Below are positions 31,687-41,793 of a stretch of DNA of 64,000 nucleotides, piece by piece. Both the position numbers and the translations under genes were made by a program. Positions within the stretch are counted from its first letter, which is position 1. Each line of letters opens with the position of its first letter. The DNA comes from Gracilaria gracilis (lineage: Eukaryota; Rhodophyta; Florideophyceae; Gracilariales; Gracilariaceae). The DNA lies in contig JARGSG010000013.1 of assembly GCA_030374805.1 (NCBI GenBank), positions 372,001-436,000 of the forward strand, read 5' to 3'. Under the pieces are notes generated by a model that saw only the letters and a program-made list of their open reading frames with translations, was not told the DNA's origin and did not search any database.

Positions 31687-34191
31687 TTATTCTTGGGGAT
31701 CAAAGACGCCTTCAACTTTCGCAGAAACCTGAGCAAACAGCCGTTGCGCTCGCACAGCATCCACTGCCACCCCTTCAGCCCCATTCCGAAGAAGCCGTCC
31801 CAGATTCACCATTGCATCCACATCCCCACCCTCCTCGATTGCCCTCTCGTACAGCCGTTGTGCACGAGCAGCATCCACCGCCACCCCTTCCGCGCCATCT
31901 TCCAGAAGCAGTCCCAGATTCACCATTGCATCCACATCCCCACCCTCCTCGATTGCCCTCTCGTACAGCCGTTGTGCACGAGCAGCATCCACCGCCACCC
32001 CCTCCGCGCCATTTTCCAGAAGCAGTCCCAGATTAAACATCGCACGCACATGCCCACCCTCCTCCATTGCCCTCTCGTACAGCCGTTGTGCACGAGCAGC
32101 ATCCACCGCAACCCCCTCCGCGCCATCTTCCAGAAGCAGTCCCAGATTCACCATTGCATCCACATGCCCACCCTCCTCGATTGCCCTCTCGTACAGCCGT
32201 TGTGCACGAGCAGCATCCACCGCCACCCCTTCCGCGCCATCTTTCAGAAGCAGTCCCAGATTCACCATTGCATCCACATCCCCACCCTCCTCGATTGCCC
32301 TCTCGTACAGCCGTTGTGCACGAGCAGCATCCGCCGACACCCCTTTCCCTCCTTTTTGCAGTAAAGCTGCCAGCATGTTTATAGCACGGGGTTTACCTCG
32401 ACCTCCGGTTAAACTTCTTTCAAGCAAGCGTATTATGTACTGCCATTCAACGCCTTCAGTACATTCGGATCCTGTTTGTGTGAACATCTCTTTCGCCCTC
32501 TCGGCCGCTCTCTCTTCTTGCCGCGTTGACCTTCCAGTTTTCTCCCGATCAAAAACGATTCTATACTGCCCAGCATAATCAATCAAAGCATCAAGTGATT
32601 CTGAACGACATAATAATGTCTCCATCAGTGCCCGAGTCTTGTTCTGATCAATCCGGGTCCCGTGTACCGATGAGAATAGTATTGTGTCATATAGCCTGTA
32701 GTCTATCCCAGACAAATCACATCGAAGCACAAGTTTCCCGCAGGCGGTCAAAACGACGTTTCTCAGTTGTTCATATGCTTCCGCCTCCACCTTTGATTCA
32801 GTAAGCGTACCGGACGGAGAAATGTAGCTCACAAACTTGTGAACCAATTCAATCGCCCGTTCATCCGAAATACGATCGTGTCCCAAAATGAACTCAACAC
32901 CCTCCTCCAATGCATCTGCGTTCCCAAACTCCCCTACAGCCGTCTCGTACAACAATAATGCCCTCTCCACACCAACACTGTCTCCTCTGCTCAACTTCTT
33001 CGCGTTCGCTACCAGTTTCTCCATCTCCCCTTCATAATCATCTTCAAATCCAGCTCCGCGCTCACTATCGTTGACCCTTGAGTCTTCATATATCGAATCT
33101 CGAATCATGCTCATCACATGTATAACCACCGAAGACTCCGCCTCTTCGTAAGATACGGGAATTCTCGTCTGCTTTGAAAAGCTTAAGAACGTGCTGATGA
33201 AACCCATATTAATATGCAGTGGTTCCAATCCCCGGACGGGGCTATTTCTCTTCAGCAACAAATTATGCTTCAACTCAAACATACAAATCTCCGTCCGGAA
33301 CGGCTTCCATCCACTCCAAACCTCAAACCTTTCTTTCGTCACCGTTTTGTACATCTCAAATTCACCGTTCATGTGTCCAGAAGATCGTACCACCCTTAGT
33401 GGACTCTCCATGTAATGCTCTTCTTGCCACTCTTTCATACCCTCTAGTCGCCCAGTGAAAGCTTCTCGCCACCATTCCCAAACAAACTCCTCATTCTCAA
33501 CCCGCACTGACACCCTCGCCGTTATCCCAGTCCCAGCTTCCCCCTCATCAAGCAGAATCCTCATCTTAATGTTCTGAGGTCCACAAACCGGTTCAATGAC
33601 AACTGCAATATCTGCAATAGCATCTTTCGTCGTTTTCGCCTCCGTCATTCTGGCCTCCGTCGTTTCCTCCGAACAGCACCCGATCTGGATTACGCACCAA
33701 TCCCTTCCTTTCGTAACAACGTCCCGCCTAACTACATTCTTCTCTTGTACATTCTTCTCTTGTACATTCTTCTCTTGTACATTCACCCTAACCGATGGAA
33801 AGGAGAGCACACACAGCGCTATTACATCAAAGCTTTCAGGGCCATGTTTCGAAACTTCATCGTCTTCACATCCCTTCCGACTCTCTATCTTACTTTCAAA
33901 GTACTCCTGTAGCTCCCATAACAGCCGAATATGGAACTGTCTCGAACGAATAGTTGCGCTTACGTTCCCATACTCAAGGCTATCACAAAGCGCTTTGCTC
34001 AGAAAGATTCCCCGGCCCTCCGCTTCACCTCCGCTTTCTTCACCACCCTCAACACAGCTTCGGAACCTTGATGCTAACTTTGATACCTCTTCCCTACTAT
34101 TCATTGTTCCTTTCATTCTGTACACCCACTCCGCTAGGTATGAACGAACCGCTTCCATTCGATACCCCATGAACGTCATCCCAAAGTTCAT
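31687..34191 (-). CDS. Sel1-repeat protein with long N-terminal region
   Basis: A frame of 834 residues from the ATG at 34191. The first 600 residues have no recognised domain but include three NVQEK copies (15-bp DNA repeats near 33738-33782). The C-terminal 200 residues are five near-identical Sel1-like repeats of 38 residues, with the pattern YERAIEEGGDVDAMVNLGLL and GVAVDAARAQR. Sel1 repeats are alpha-helical solenoids used as protein-binding scaffolds. The DNA repeat period is 114 bp and the copies are nearly identical, so the array expanded recently. The frame is open upstream of the ATG for about 35 codons and overlaps the frame of the next gene, so the true start may be further 5' or the two may be one gene. 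Confidence 0.85.
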   Translation of the reverse strand: MNFGMTFMGYRMEAVRSYLAEWVYRMKGTMNSREEVSKLASRFRSCVEGGEESGGEAEGRGIFLSKALCDSLEYGNVSATIRSRQFHIRLLWELQEYFESKIESRKGCEDDEVSKHGPESFDVIALCVLSFPSVRVNVQEKNVQEKNVQEKNVVRRDVVTKGRDWCVIQIGCCSEETTEARMTEAKTTKDAIADIAVVIEPVCGPQNIKMRILLDEGEAGTGITARVSVRVENEEFVWEWWREAFTGRLEGMKEWQEEHYMESPLRVVRSSGHMNGEFEMYKTVTKERFEVWSGWKPFRTEICMFELKHNLLLKRNSPVRGLEPLHINMGFISTFLSFSKQTRIPVSYEEAESSVVIHVMSMIRDSIYEDSRVNDSERGAGFEDDYEGEMEKLVANAKKLSRGDSVGVERALLLYETAVGEFGNADALEEGVEFILGHDRISDERAIELVHKFVSYISPSGTLTESKVEAEAYEQLRNVVLTACGKLVLRCDLSGIDYRLYDTILFSSVHGTRIDQNKTRALMETLLCRSESLDALIDYAGQYRIVFDREKTGRSTRQEERAAERAKEMFTQTGSECTEGVEWQYIIRLLERSLTGGRGKPRAINMLAALLQKGGKGVSADAARAQRLYERAIEEGGDVDAMVNLGLLLKDGAEGVAVDAARAQRLYERAIEEGGHVDAMVNLGLLLEDGAEGVAVDAARAQRLYERAMEEGGHVRAMFNLGLLLENGAEGVAVDAARAQRLYERAIEEGGDVDAMVNLGLLLEDGAEGVAVDAARAQRLYERAIEEGGDVDAMVNLGRLLRNGAEGVAVDAVRAQRLFAQVSAKVEGVFDPQE
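31800..32369 (-). repeat. Five 114-bp tandem repeats coding for Sel1 units
   Basis: Units recur at 114-bp spacing (for example CCCAGATTCACCATTGCATC at 31799 and again at 31913) with only a few substitutions between copies. Confidence 0.9.
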
Positions 34192-34241
34192 TCCCCATTC
34201 GCAAACGCACTTCTCATCACCAAACTGATATCGTAGTCTAT

Positions 34242-36017
34242 CTACCTTCTCTGGATTTCTCTCATGTGAGCCTGGCAGGCTTCCTTCTTCCTTCCATGAT
34301 CATCTGTTGCTTCTACCTCATTCCTTGACGCTCCACCTTCGTTCTCCTCACCAATGCCGTCCAACCACCTACTGTTAATCACTCTTGCCCACTGATCGTT
34401 CAGCGTCAACATGAACTGTATTCCATCTCCAGCAACAAGCGCCAGCCAAATATCCACAACCTCCCCAACCTTCAACACGTGCCTGTTCCTCGATCTACCA
34501 TGTCTCCATCTCGTTGAAAACGGGAACGATGGTGCGAGTGATCCCTCCGCCGTCACACCTTCTCCTTCATCCACATTACCCCTTGCTTTCGATTTCAAAG
34601 GTAATGACAGTTGATGCCTCAAGTTTATCAAAGCCTGGTCCACTCGCCCAACATCCTTCTCACACGTATCATTGTCACTCTCATTCGCTACACTATCAAG
34701 CCTTTCGTCTACCCCTTTCATATCTTCTTTGCCACCAGGAGATTCCTCTCCTAAAGCATCCTTTCCCGTTTTCATGGAACGCCTACCTAGGTATAAAAGG
34801 ATCGTCAGCCACTCCAGCATGTTCACATCTAGATTTCCAATCTCAGAACAAAACTCCTTTCGCACATCCAATCTCCCCACTTTGCTCCACAATTGTCGAC
34901 TGAATGCACTATACCCCTTCCCACCATCCCATTCCTTCTCGGCTTGAAGCAACCTATCGTGTTTCACTCCAAACGGTAGACCTTCTCCGCTTCCCATAGC
35001 CAGTTCTAGCAGCTCCTTCTTCACCACTCTTCCCGAATGCATCATCGACCTCTCTTCCCATCCGCTCCACACCATCGGCCCCTTGGCTCCTTCCTTACCA
35101 GCCCTTTCTCGCTCCAACTCGGGCCATACCTGCATGATACTGGTTGAAAGCACCTCGGATGCATAGTAAGACGCTCGTCTCCGCCAGTCTTCCAAACTTT
35201 CTCCCCTTTTCCCTCCTTTTTCTCCCACCCTTGGGTCCACTGACACGCTGAATTGCGTCATCCACCTCTTCAGCCCTTGAGCTGAAAACGCAACTGCCCA
35301 GTTCACCCACACCTCACCTGGTTCCTTTAGAACCTGTTGCAACTTGCCACTCGTCTTCGCACCCACCACAAACCGCACCCCGTCCATCATCATCACACAC
35401 ATACACAATAAGGCCTTTCCCCACACTGCAATGTACCTCCACACTAGTGAAAGTGCTCCCACATATGTAACATGGCGAGGTGATTCTGGAGCTCGCAAAT
35501 CTACCAAACCGCCGTAGCGCACAAAGCTTTTAACATCTCCGTGGAACAGTTGATTGTCCACGATGCTGTTGTTCACCACAACTTCATCTGATAAAACCCA
35601 CGACCGATTCTCATTCTTAAACAAATCGCGCCGTTCCTTGTCAGAGAACCGGAACGCAACACCCATCTGCTCCAGCGCATCGATGCTCTCTGCGCACCAT
35701 GAGCGGAATATGTAAAGCTGCCACAGACCCCAGCTGGACCGAGCTCCATGAAGCAATGCAAACAACAGCGCAATAACAGCGGCACTCCCTTCCTTGTGAT
35801 CTTTTGCAGAAAACTGAACGGCGCAGTAAAACAAGATGTAAAACGTCGGTAAGATTGAACACCACAGGTTGATATAACCGGCAGTACGTGTGTGGCGGAC
35901 AGTTTTCCACTCATCGCTGATGAAGTCCTTGGCGGCGAAGGCGGTCCACGGCAAGAAGGCCGCAAGGTATGCGGGACACACGATGTACCACCTGTCGTTA
36001 AGAGAGGCGAGCTCCAT
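34242..36017 (-). CDS. Membrane protein of unknown family, probably 5' part of the Sel1 gene
   Basis: 591 residues from the first ATG at 36017. The longer frame lacks ATG. Hydrophobic helices lie at about residues 8-25, 45-70 and 80-105, then a fourth near ALSLVWRYIAVWGKALLCMCV. The rest is soluble and charged. The stop at 34242 follows ...MREIQRR. In another frame of the same strand, coding-like sequence runs from about 34290 without a break into the Sel1 frame (PEKVDRLRYQFGDEKC then MNFGMT). The two frames thus overlap by some 50-60 bases. This fits one gene of about 1450 residues with a frameshift or an unplaced splice, or two tightly packed genes. I see no canonical intron joining them in phase. 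Confidence 0.7.
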   Translation of the reverse strand: MELASLNDRWYIVCPAYLAAFLPWTAFAAKDFISDEWKTVRHTRTAGYINLWCSILPTFYILFYCAVQFSAKDHKEGSAAVIALLFALLHGARSSWGLWQLYIFRSWCAESIDALEQMGVAFRFSDKERRDLFKNENRSWVLSDEVVVNNSIVDNQLFHGDVKSFVRYGGLVDLRAPESPRHVTYVGALSLVWRYIAVWGKALLCMCVMMMDGVRFVVGAKTSGKLQQVLKEPGEVWVNWAVAFSAQGLKRWMTQFSVSVDPRVGEKGGKRGESLEDWRRRASYYASEVLSTSIMQVWPELERERAGKEGAKGPMVWSGWEERSMMHSGRVVKKELLELAMGSGEGLPFGVKHDRLLQAEKEWDGGKGYSAFSRQLWSKVGRLDVRKEFCSEIGNLDVNMLEWLTILLYLGRRSMKTGKDALGEESPGGKEDMKGVDERLDSVANESDNDTCEKDVGRVDQALINLRHQLSLPLKSKARGNVDEGEGVTAEGSLAPSFPFSTRWRHGRSRNRHVLKVGEVVDIWLALVAGDGIQFMLTLNDQWARVINSRWLDGIGEENEGGASRNEVEATDDHGRKKEACQAHMREIQRR

Positions 36018-37307
36018 TGGTAAATGTGTGCGCGCGATGGGCGGCGAAGGCGTAGGGAGGCACGGAGGGACGGGGGCGTCTGAGCGAAGCGAGTGAGCTG
36101 AGAGCGACCCGTGCAGAAAGCAGCAGTATCTAAAGTTACATGGCAACCTGCAGAACCGAGTTGGCACTCGCAACAAGGCGTGCAAAGCGGCCACCAATGA
36201 AAAAAGGCGCAAGGATTTAACACCTGTGCGCACCAATCGTTGATAAGCAGATAAAGACGTACCGCCGGTAAAGTTACCATAACCGGCAGATCGTCATGCG
36301 GCTAAACGAATTAGTCAACGAGCTGCGATCAGAAAACGCCCACACAACATCGACAGTAGTGTAGATTCACGCGGTTTCTCTACAACAGACACTGAAACTG
36401 GCCGACGACATTCATATCTTCGTCGCTTCGTCGCTTCGTACATAGATAGTGCATGGGGTTTCGCGCAGCTTGCTCCACAAATGGACTGCGTCCGGTGCAA
36501 GAAACGCGTCGTCGGCGCTGCGGTGGTGCAAACGAGCAGCAGGCCGGGGATGCCAAATGTTTTAGATATTGTGAAATGCGAACGTTGAAGTTGGAGGACT
36601 AAACCGCTTGATTTCGATGATTTTGATAGAGTCAACGGCCATATTATGTGTAAAATTGTAAACTCAATTTATTCGGAGCATTGCATACCATATCTCCTAC
36701 TACCTCTGTCCTAGCATACTAACATTTCTGACTCCGGAATTTTGACAAAAACTATTCTTCAAAGTCTAAAGTTCAAACCCAAATTTTGAAAAAAGATCTT
36801 TTCACCATCCTGGATGCCGAGATACCCAACTTTAAAATGTTTCCAAATCATGTGACTGTTTCACTTGAATTTGAAAACTCCGACATCCACATTTCGGAGA
36901 CAGCGGACAGCATCATCAATGATCACTCATCATAACAAATCCCAACTTGAGAGTACGGCGACGACGAGGTCGCTAAAAATTTATGGCCGATTGCCGCCGT
37001 CTTTGAAAGGCTGCGCTTGCCAGCTATACCGGCGTCAGCAACTTGTTAGCCGTTTCCACCATCGACCATCGACTGCACGCGTCTCTATTCCAAACGCTTT
37101 CCTACTCTTTTTTGTTCTCTCGTTCTTTCTTGTCCAACTCGCACGCCGCCAAGCTTGCGTGTCCCTTGTTCGTGGCGTACGGCGCTTCACGCCTGGCTGT
37201 ACGTCTCTTCATTCAACACTTTGTGCGCGTTTATTCCTTGCCTTCATTGAGGTCATTTTATACCGCTTGTTTGGACGTTATGCTTCGTGCGATTGCGCCT
37301 TATCATA
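36018..37307. other. Intergenic between divergent genes
   Basis: No gene is seen. The stretch separates the minus-strand membrane gene from the plus-strand gene beginning near 37308 and should hold both promoters. AT-rich near 36600-36850. Confidence 0.45.
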
Positions 37308-38854
37308 ATGAGCTCCTCTGTGCTGCAGCCGCCTGTTCGTCACAGCAGATTTACCGCTTCGACCATGAACAATATGGGACATTCTCTGCGCGTCAGCAAC
37401 GATACATGCAAACACAAGTCCGAACCTCCGGCCAACGCGAAACACCATTTTACCAAGCCCACCCTTGTTGCAACGTCTTGTGGCTCTGCATGGCCAAACC
37501 GTGATGTTTGGAAACGCATGACCGCAGATCAAATTGCTTTCTCCCGCTCTCATGGTTCACGAGGGAAAGTGAACTCGGTGTGGGACCTGAAATCGGATAA
37601 CGTAGCTGAGACTGAAGCACGCACAGCGTGGAAGGCAGTGTGTCTGACGCTCGTGACGCGAATCATAATTTGCGGCTGTCTATAGAGCGAGAATTCGAAA
37701 TGTTCTTGAATCGCATGGGAGGCGAGCCGAAAGAGAAAGATATTAGGCTTTTAATCGAGGCTCTAGGTGGAAAAGATTTTATAGGCGAAGACGACGAAGA
37801 GTTGGATCTGAAACCGAAAGGCAAGGGTGAACGTGGGAAACAAATAGGCGGCCGCGGACTCGGAGAACACAGCCCGGTCCTGGACGATGAGGATGGTTTG
37901 GCGTTTGGAGACAATACTGACAATGATCATAATGAATCGAGGGATCCTAAGGAAAAGGATTTGCTGTCGCAGTATCTTCAAAGCAACACAGCAGGCAACA
38001 CAGGTGATGCGAGGAGAAAGACTCAAGAATTTGATGCCCTGCAAATCCCGGTGCCATCAAAACCTATTATTCTTGAACCCGTTCTTGCACCAGAGCTCAT
38101 TTTACAAGAGATAGCAGGGTCGCTACCTAAAACAGTGGGAAACAGGGTTGATGACGAACTATGTGAGAGTACAAGCGATATGACTGAATGGATCCTCGGA
38201 GCTGACAACTCGATTGGAGGCCACGGACTCGTCGACGACAACGATTCCAGGATGAACACAAACTATCGACAAATATGGCTCGCATTGTTTGAGTCGCAGG
38301 CACTCTGTAGCTTGGCTGTAGCCGGTGATCTATTGGATTCTGAAACACGAGTTGTTACCGGAATCTGTTTGCGTCTCTTGGCTTGCAATCCTGACACGGA
38401 CGTTCTGTCGGTGTTTATGAAGGAGCTAATCGACCTCAGAGAGACTCAGATCTGCGCTGGGTATGACTCATTGTCCATTTTACTGCGTGACAACGGCGAC
38501 AACGCTGTGCCATTCCGGCACAAGGCGATTATGAGGATATGGACTGCGGCCATCCAGCGAGCAGCCGCATTCGACGGCCATGCGGAAGCTTTGCGTCGCA
38601 TAAACAAGGCACTTGAGACATGGTTTGCGGAGCTGATGCGCGGCAAGACGGGCAAAGGCGGGAAGAAAGACACGGCAAGTGAGAAGGCTTTGGTTTCATA
38701 TGTGTCCGGTCTGATTGCCATCGGCGCCATGTTTGCTGTTCGTCACGACACGGGGAGCAGCATTAACGGGTCGAACAATGTGGAGGAAGAAAATGATCGC
38801 GCGCTATGCCATGAGAACTGGGCGGCTGTTTGCAACGTTGTGAAGTACTTGTAA
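37308..38854 (+). CDS. Conserved-looking protein of unknown function, probably two exons
   Basis: The main frame ends at 38854 and is open from 37616, with its first in-frame ATG at 37700 (385 residues). A frame with ATG at 37308 (MSSSVLQPP...) reads well up to about 37625 and then fails, so a short intron or frame change near 37570-37640 probably joins them. I cannot place canonical sites in phase. The N-terminal half is acidic and low-complexity. The C-terminal half (about 38270-38850) is alpha-helical, with IWLALFESQALCSLAVAGDL and a RIWTAAIQRAAAFDGHAEAL helix, and looks like an ARM/HEAT-type fold. No catalytic motif is seen. The gene is unbroken in the helical half. Confidence 0.65.
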
Positions 38855-39184
38855 GAAGCAGTTGGTACCGAACGCGATTCGCGACAACCTGCACCGCGTC
38901 TCTACGCAATCTCGCTACTCCGCGCGCCGTACTTCTCGCATACCTCTAAACCCATCTTTTCGTTGCGTCCCCACTCACGTGTCACCTACTTCCGTTCTTC
39001 AACTCACGCGCCCTCCCCACCTCCTCCACTCCCGGGCGTTAAACAAAGCGCCACTGACGCCACTAGGGTTAGTACGCCCAAACAGAACGGCACTTCCATT
39101 ACAAAGCGTCAGAGGACCACTGTGTCCGGTCAGTCCAAGCCGGTTTCCACCCCTCCGCCTGCCACACCCGCGCGCCCGCCTCGA

Positions 39185-39421
39185 ATGCCGCGCTACATGG
39201 GAGATGCCATGTTGAAGCCCGCCTTGAAACACTTGGATGGCATGAACGCACAACAGCTTATTGCCCTTCTCAACAAGGTCGAGATGAGATTTCGGCGGCT
39301 GGCCGCCTTTGAAGCCGAGGAGATTCGTCGCGCTCAGAAACTTGGCTTTGCTGTTGCTCATCAAAGACGTGCTTACGATCATTCGCCCCTCAACGTCGCT
39401 CCTTATACCGCCGCTTGGTGA
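39185..39421 (+). CDS. Small alpha-helical protein or 3' exon
   Basis: 78 residues from the ATG of MPRYMGDAMLKPAL. The same frame is open for 74 more codons upstream (from 38963, no ATG) with a Pro-, Ser- and Thr-rich, basic composition (TKRQRTTVSGQ), so the call is probably the 3' part of a longer gene whose first exon is not placed. The core HLDGMNAQQLIALLNKVEMR and EIRRAQKLGFAVAHQ looks like a helical bundle. Family unknown. It starts 330 bases after the previous gene ends. Confidence 0.55.
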   Translation: MPRYMGDAMLKPALKHLDGMNAQQLIALLNKVEMRFRRLAAFEAEEIRRAQKLGFAVAHQRRAYDHSPLNVAPYTAAW

Positions 39422-40348
39422 CTTGCTTTGTTTGTCTGCGTTCTACATATACCTATCATGCCTGTTCTGTTTTGTGGGCGAATGTGTCGACGATTTGTGC
39501 GGGGGTGTTGTCGTGCTCTCTTCACCCTCATTGTGTTTCAACTTCTGCTGTTGTGTGTTGTGAGCGCGAGCGGATTAACTTATTCACCGTGTCTCTTGAG
39601 TGTGAGCTGGCTTTTTAACCCAACGTGTCCGCAGTGCCATATCTTTCGGAATATCTTCCGTGTATCGGATCGTATCGCATCGCTTATTTTTGCGGAAAGC
39701 TCGAATTGCTTGAGACAACTGCCGTTTGCGAAGCTTTGAGCATTTCTGCATCTTACACCCAGCCAACTACCTTCTTCACACTGTGCTGCCTCGTCGAACT
39801 TCACTCTTTTGACCATGGCATGTTTAAACCTGAGACTGGCTTCTTTGCCGAACATCATATTTACGATTCGATCTATACTGTGATTGAGCTCTGGAGCAAG
39901 GCAATAGTCTATTGCCTTGTCTTCATTTTGCGGCACGTGGCTTGGCTGGTTTCGTTGGGTGTCGCACAACATCAGCTACGAAGTGCACAATTCACGCCGT
40001 CGCTCTCTCAGCTTACGCGTTTCACTTTTTGTTCGCCGCAGCTCTGCGTGCTTTCAATTCGATACAAGTTCTACAGCATCACCCTCTCGCTTTTGGAACA
40101 CATTACATACCTAACAATAAGTTCCTTGTCTCCACACCGCGTCAAATCACCCCTCCGCATTAAAATGTCGTTGCTTTCTTTTTCTAGCTTTCAACTCTTT
40201 GTCATCATCGTTTGCGACCATGCTTTGCTCCACTCTCCACATCTTCATCCCTTCGCCGAAACACGGCGTGAATTTAACTTGAAGCCCCCTTTCGTTGTAA
40301 AATTGCTACTGTGTAAGAGCGCCTTTTGTGGCGTCGAGGTTTGGGTCG
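39422..40348. other. Pyrimidine-rich intergenic stretch
   Basis: A plus-strand frame at 39625-40359 is open but very rich in Leu, Ser and Phe, as expected from a pyrimidine-rich strand, and carries no domain. I do not call it a gene. Confidence 0.45.
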
Positions 40349-40415
40349 ATGGGCATTAGCGCAGACCGCGTTGGTGTGGCGAAGGAGCTGAGGACTCCAT
40401 ACGAGTGTCTACTGT

Positions 40416-40666
40416 TGTTAATGGAGTACAGAGACGTACACATTTGCTAGCTGACGTACAACTATCTTTACTTGGTAGGCAATATTAGTACGTCACAGTT
40501 AGCCCAAGAGTCGCGTAGTATCCTTATTTAAAGGCACACTCATTAGCCCAGGAGCTCCATCGAGGAGCTCCGGGCAGACCTCTGTGCCGATCTGTATTGC
40601 TTGTGAACCGTCCCTCCACCACTGCGCAAGATGAACTTCGACTCAATTAGCGAAGCTCATGCCAAA
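40416..40666 (+). repeat. Copia 5' LTR
   Basis: 251 bp starting TGTTAATGG, with a TATTTAAA promoter-like box near 40526. Nearly identical to 45130-45380. A possible primer-binding site starting TGGGCCCAGG follows at about 40671. Confidence 0.9.
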
Positions 40667-41782
40667 GTTATGGGCCCAGGAGAGGATCTCTCTCCAAGCA
40701 ACATATTAGTGCCACCCCGACTACGTCCGGACACGGACAAGTTACAATGGCGCGAGGCCGTGTATGAATGGGCTGAGACCCTTCAAGCCTGCGCCAATGG
40801 TGGTGACAGTCGAGCTAAAGGGGCTGCTGCTACACTCGGAATGAGGCTCTACCGTTCTTTAGAGTTTTCTAAAAAGGAACTCGTGAAGAAAGCCGTAAGA
40901 ACTGGAGAACTGGTATTGACCCCGAAGGCTGGCAATGACTCCGTAAATCAGATGTCTGTAATCAAAAAAATCCTCAATCTCGTGGCCAAGGATTCTACCG
41001 TGGATAGGTTACGTCGTATCGTTCGGCTTTACAAAGAAGTCACATACTGCAAACGTAAGCCAGGCGAGTCAATCTCTGCGTATATCGAGCGCTTCGCGGG
41101 ACCAGCTTTGTCATACCTCAATCTCACGAAGAGTGAACAGGATTCAAGTGACAGCCAAAACTTTGCAATAATACTACTGCTGAACGCCAGACTATCTACC
41201 CAGACATTCACGAACATAATATCGAATCTCGTCGTCTCTGCGAAAGGAAGGGGCGAGAGAGACACCTCTATCATCTCACTGACGAAGGAGAGGATGTCTA
41301 CTATCAGGAATATCATAACTGCGGCGAAAGATGGACCGTTGAATGACTCTAACAAAGTAGCCTGCACTCTATCAGTCACCGCTATCGACGCCGCTCTCGT
41401 CCAACACGAAAAAGTGTACGATTCAGAGGACGCATGCGCCTGGATCGGTCTCCAGGATGCAATCTGCGCCCTGGAGGAAGCCGGTTTGGAGGAGAAGGAC
41501 CTCGACGAGGTCCAACACGACAAACAGGCATCAGAGCCGTCGTCAAAGGCGTATCTGAACTCCAACAAGTATAATCAAAAGAAGCGCAAACGCAAGCGCG
41601 ACTTTGAGACCAATAAGTTCTCTAATAGAGCAAACGACCCGAAACAAGACGGAGAAGACGAGAAGAAAAAGGAGGGCGTACGCGAGAACGCTCCGGAAAA
41701 CAAGAATAACGGCTTTACGAAGTTCAAGCGCGGGCGTTATGAGAAAACACCAAAGGACAAAAAGAAGGAGTTTTTTCAATAA
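40631..41782 (+). CDS. Copia gag-like protein
   Basis: A 383-residue frame, mostly helical, with a strongly basic C-terminal tail (KKRKRKRDF and later lysine-rich blocks) that could bind RNA. No CCHC zinc knuckle is visible, which is unusual for the family. It is separated from pol by 11 bases and a change of frame. Copia-like elements join the two by frameshifting, splicing or internal starts, and which applies here is unknown. Looks whole. Confidence 0.85.
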   Translation: MNFDSISEAHAKVMGPGEDLSPSNILVPPRLRPDTDKLQWREAVYEWAETLQACANGGDSRAKGAAATLGMRLYRSLEFSKKELVKKAVRTGELVLTPKAGNDSVNQMSVIKKILNLVAKDSTVDRLRRIVRLYKEVTYCKRKPGESISAYIERFAGPALSYLNLTKSEQDSSDSQNFAIILLLNARLSTQTFTNIISNLVVSAKGRGERDTSIISLTKERMSTIRNIITAAKDGPLNDSNKVACTLSVTAIDAALVQHEKVYDSEDACAWIGLQDAICALEEAGLEEKDLDEVQHDKQASEPSSKAYLNSNKYNQKKRKRKRDFETNKFSNRANDPKQDGEDEKKKEGVRENAPENKNNGFTKFKRGRYEKTPKDKKKEFFQ

Positions 41783-41793
41783 GGGATTCCGGT

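Noticed and set aside
31675-32364. Plus-strand repetitive frames across the Sel1 array
   Set aside because: Repeats belong to the minus-strand Sel1 units, and the plus frame is their shadow.
34192-34300. A 21-nt GTAG...CAG intron joining the membrane and Sel1 frames
   Set aside because: Too short, and it does not bring the two frames into phase.
39625-40359. Open plus-strand frame of 244 codons
   Set aside because: Composition is what a pyrimidine-rich strand gives by chance. No start context or domain.
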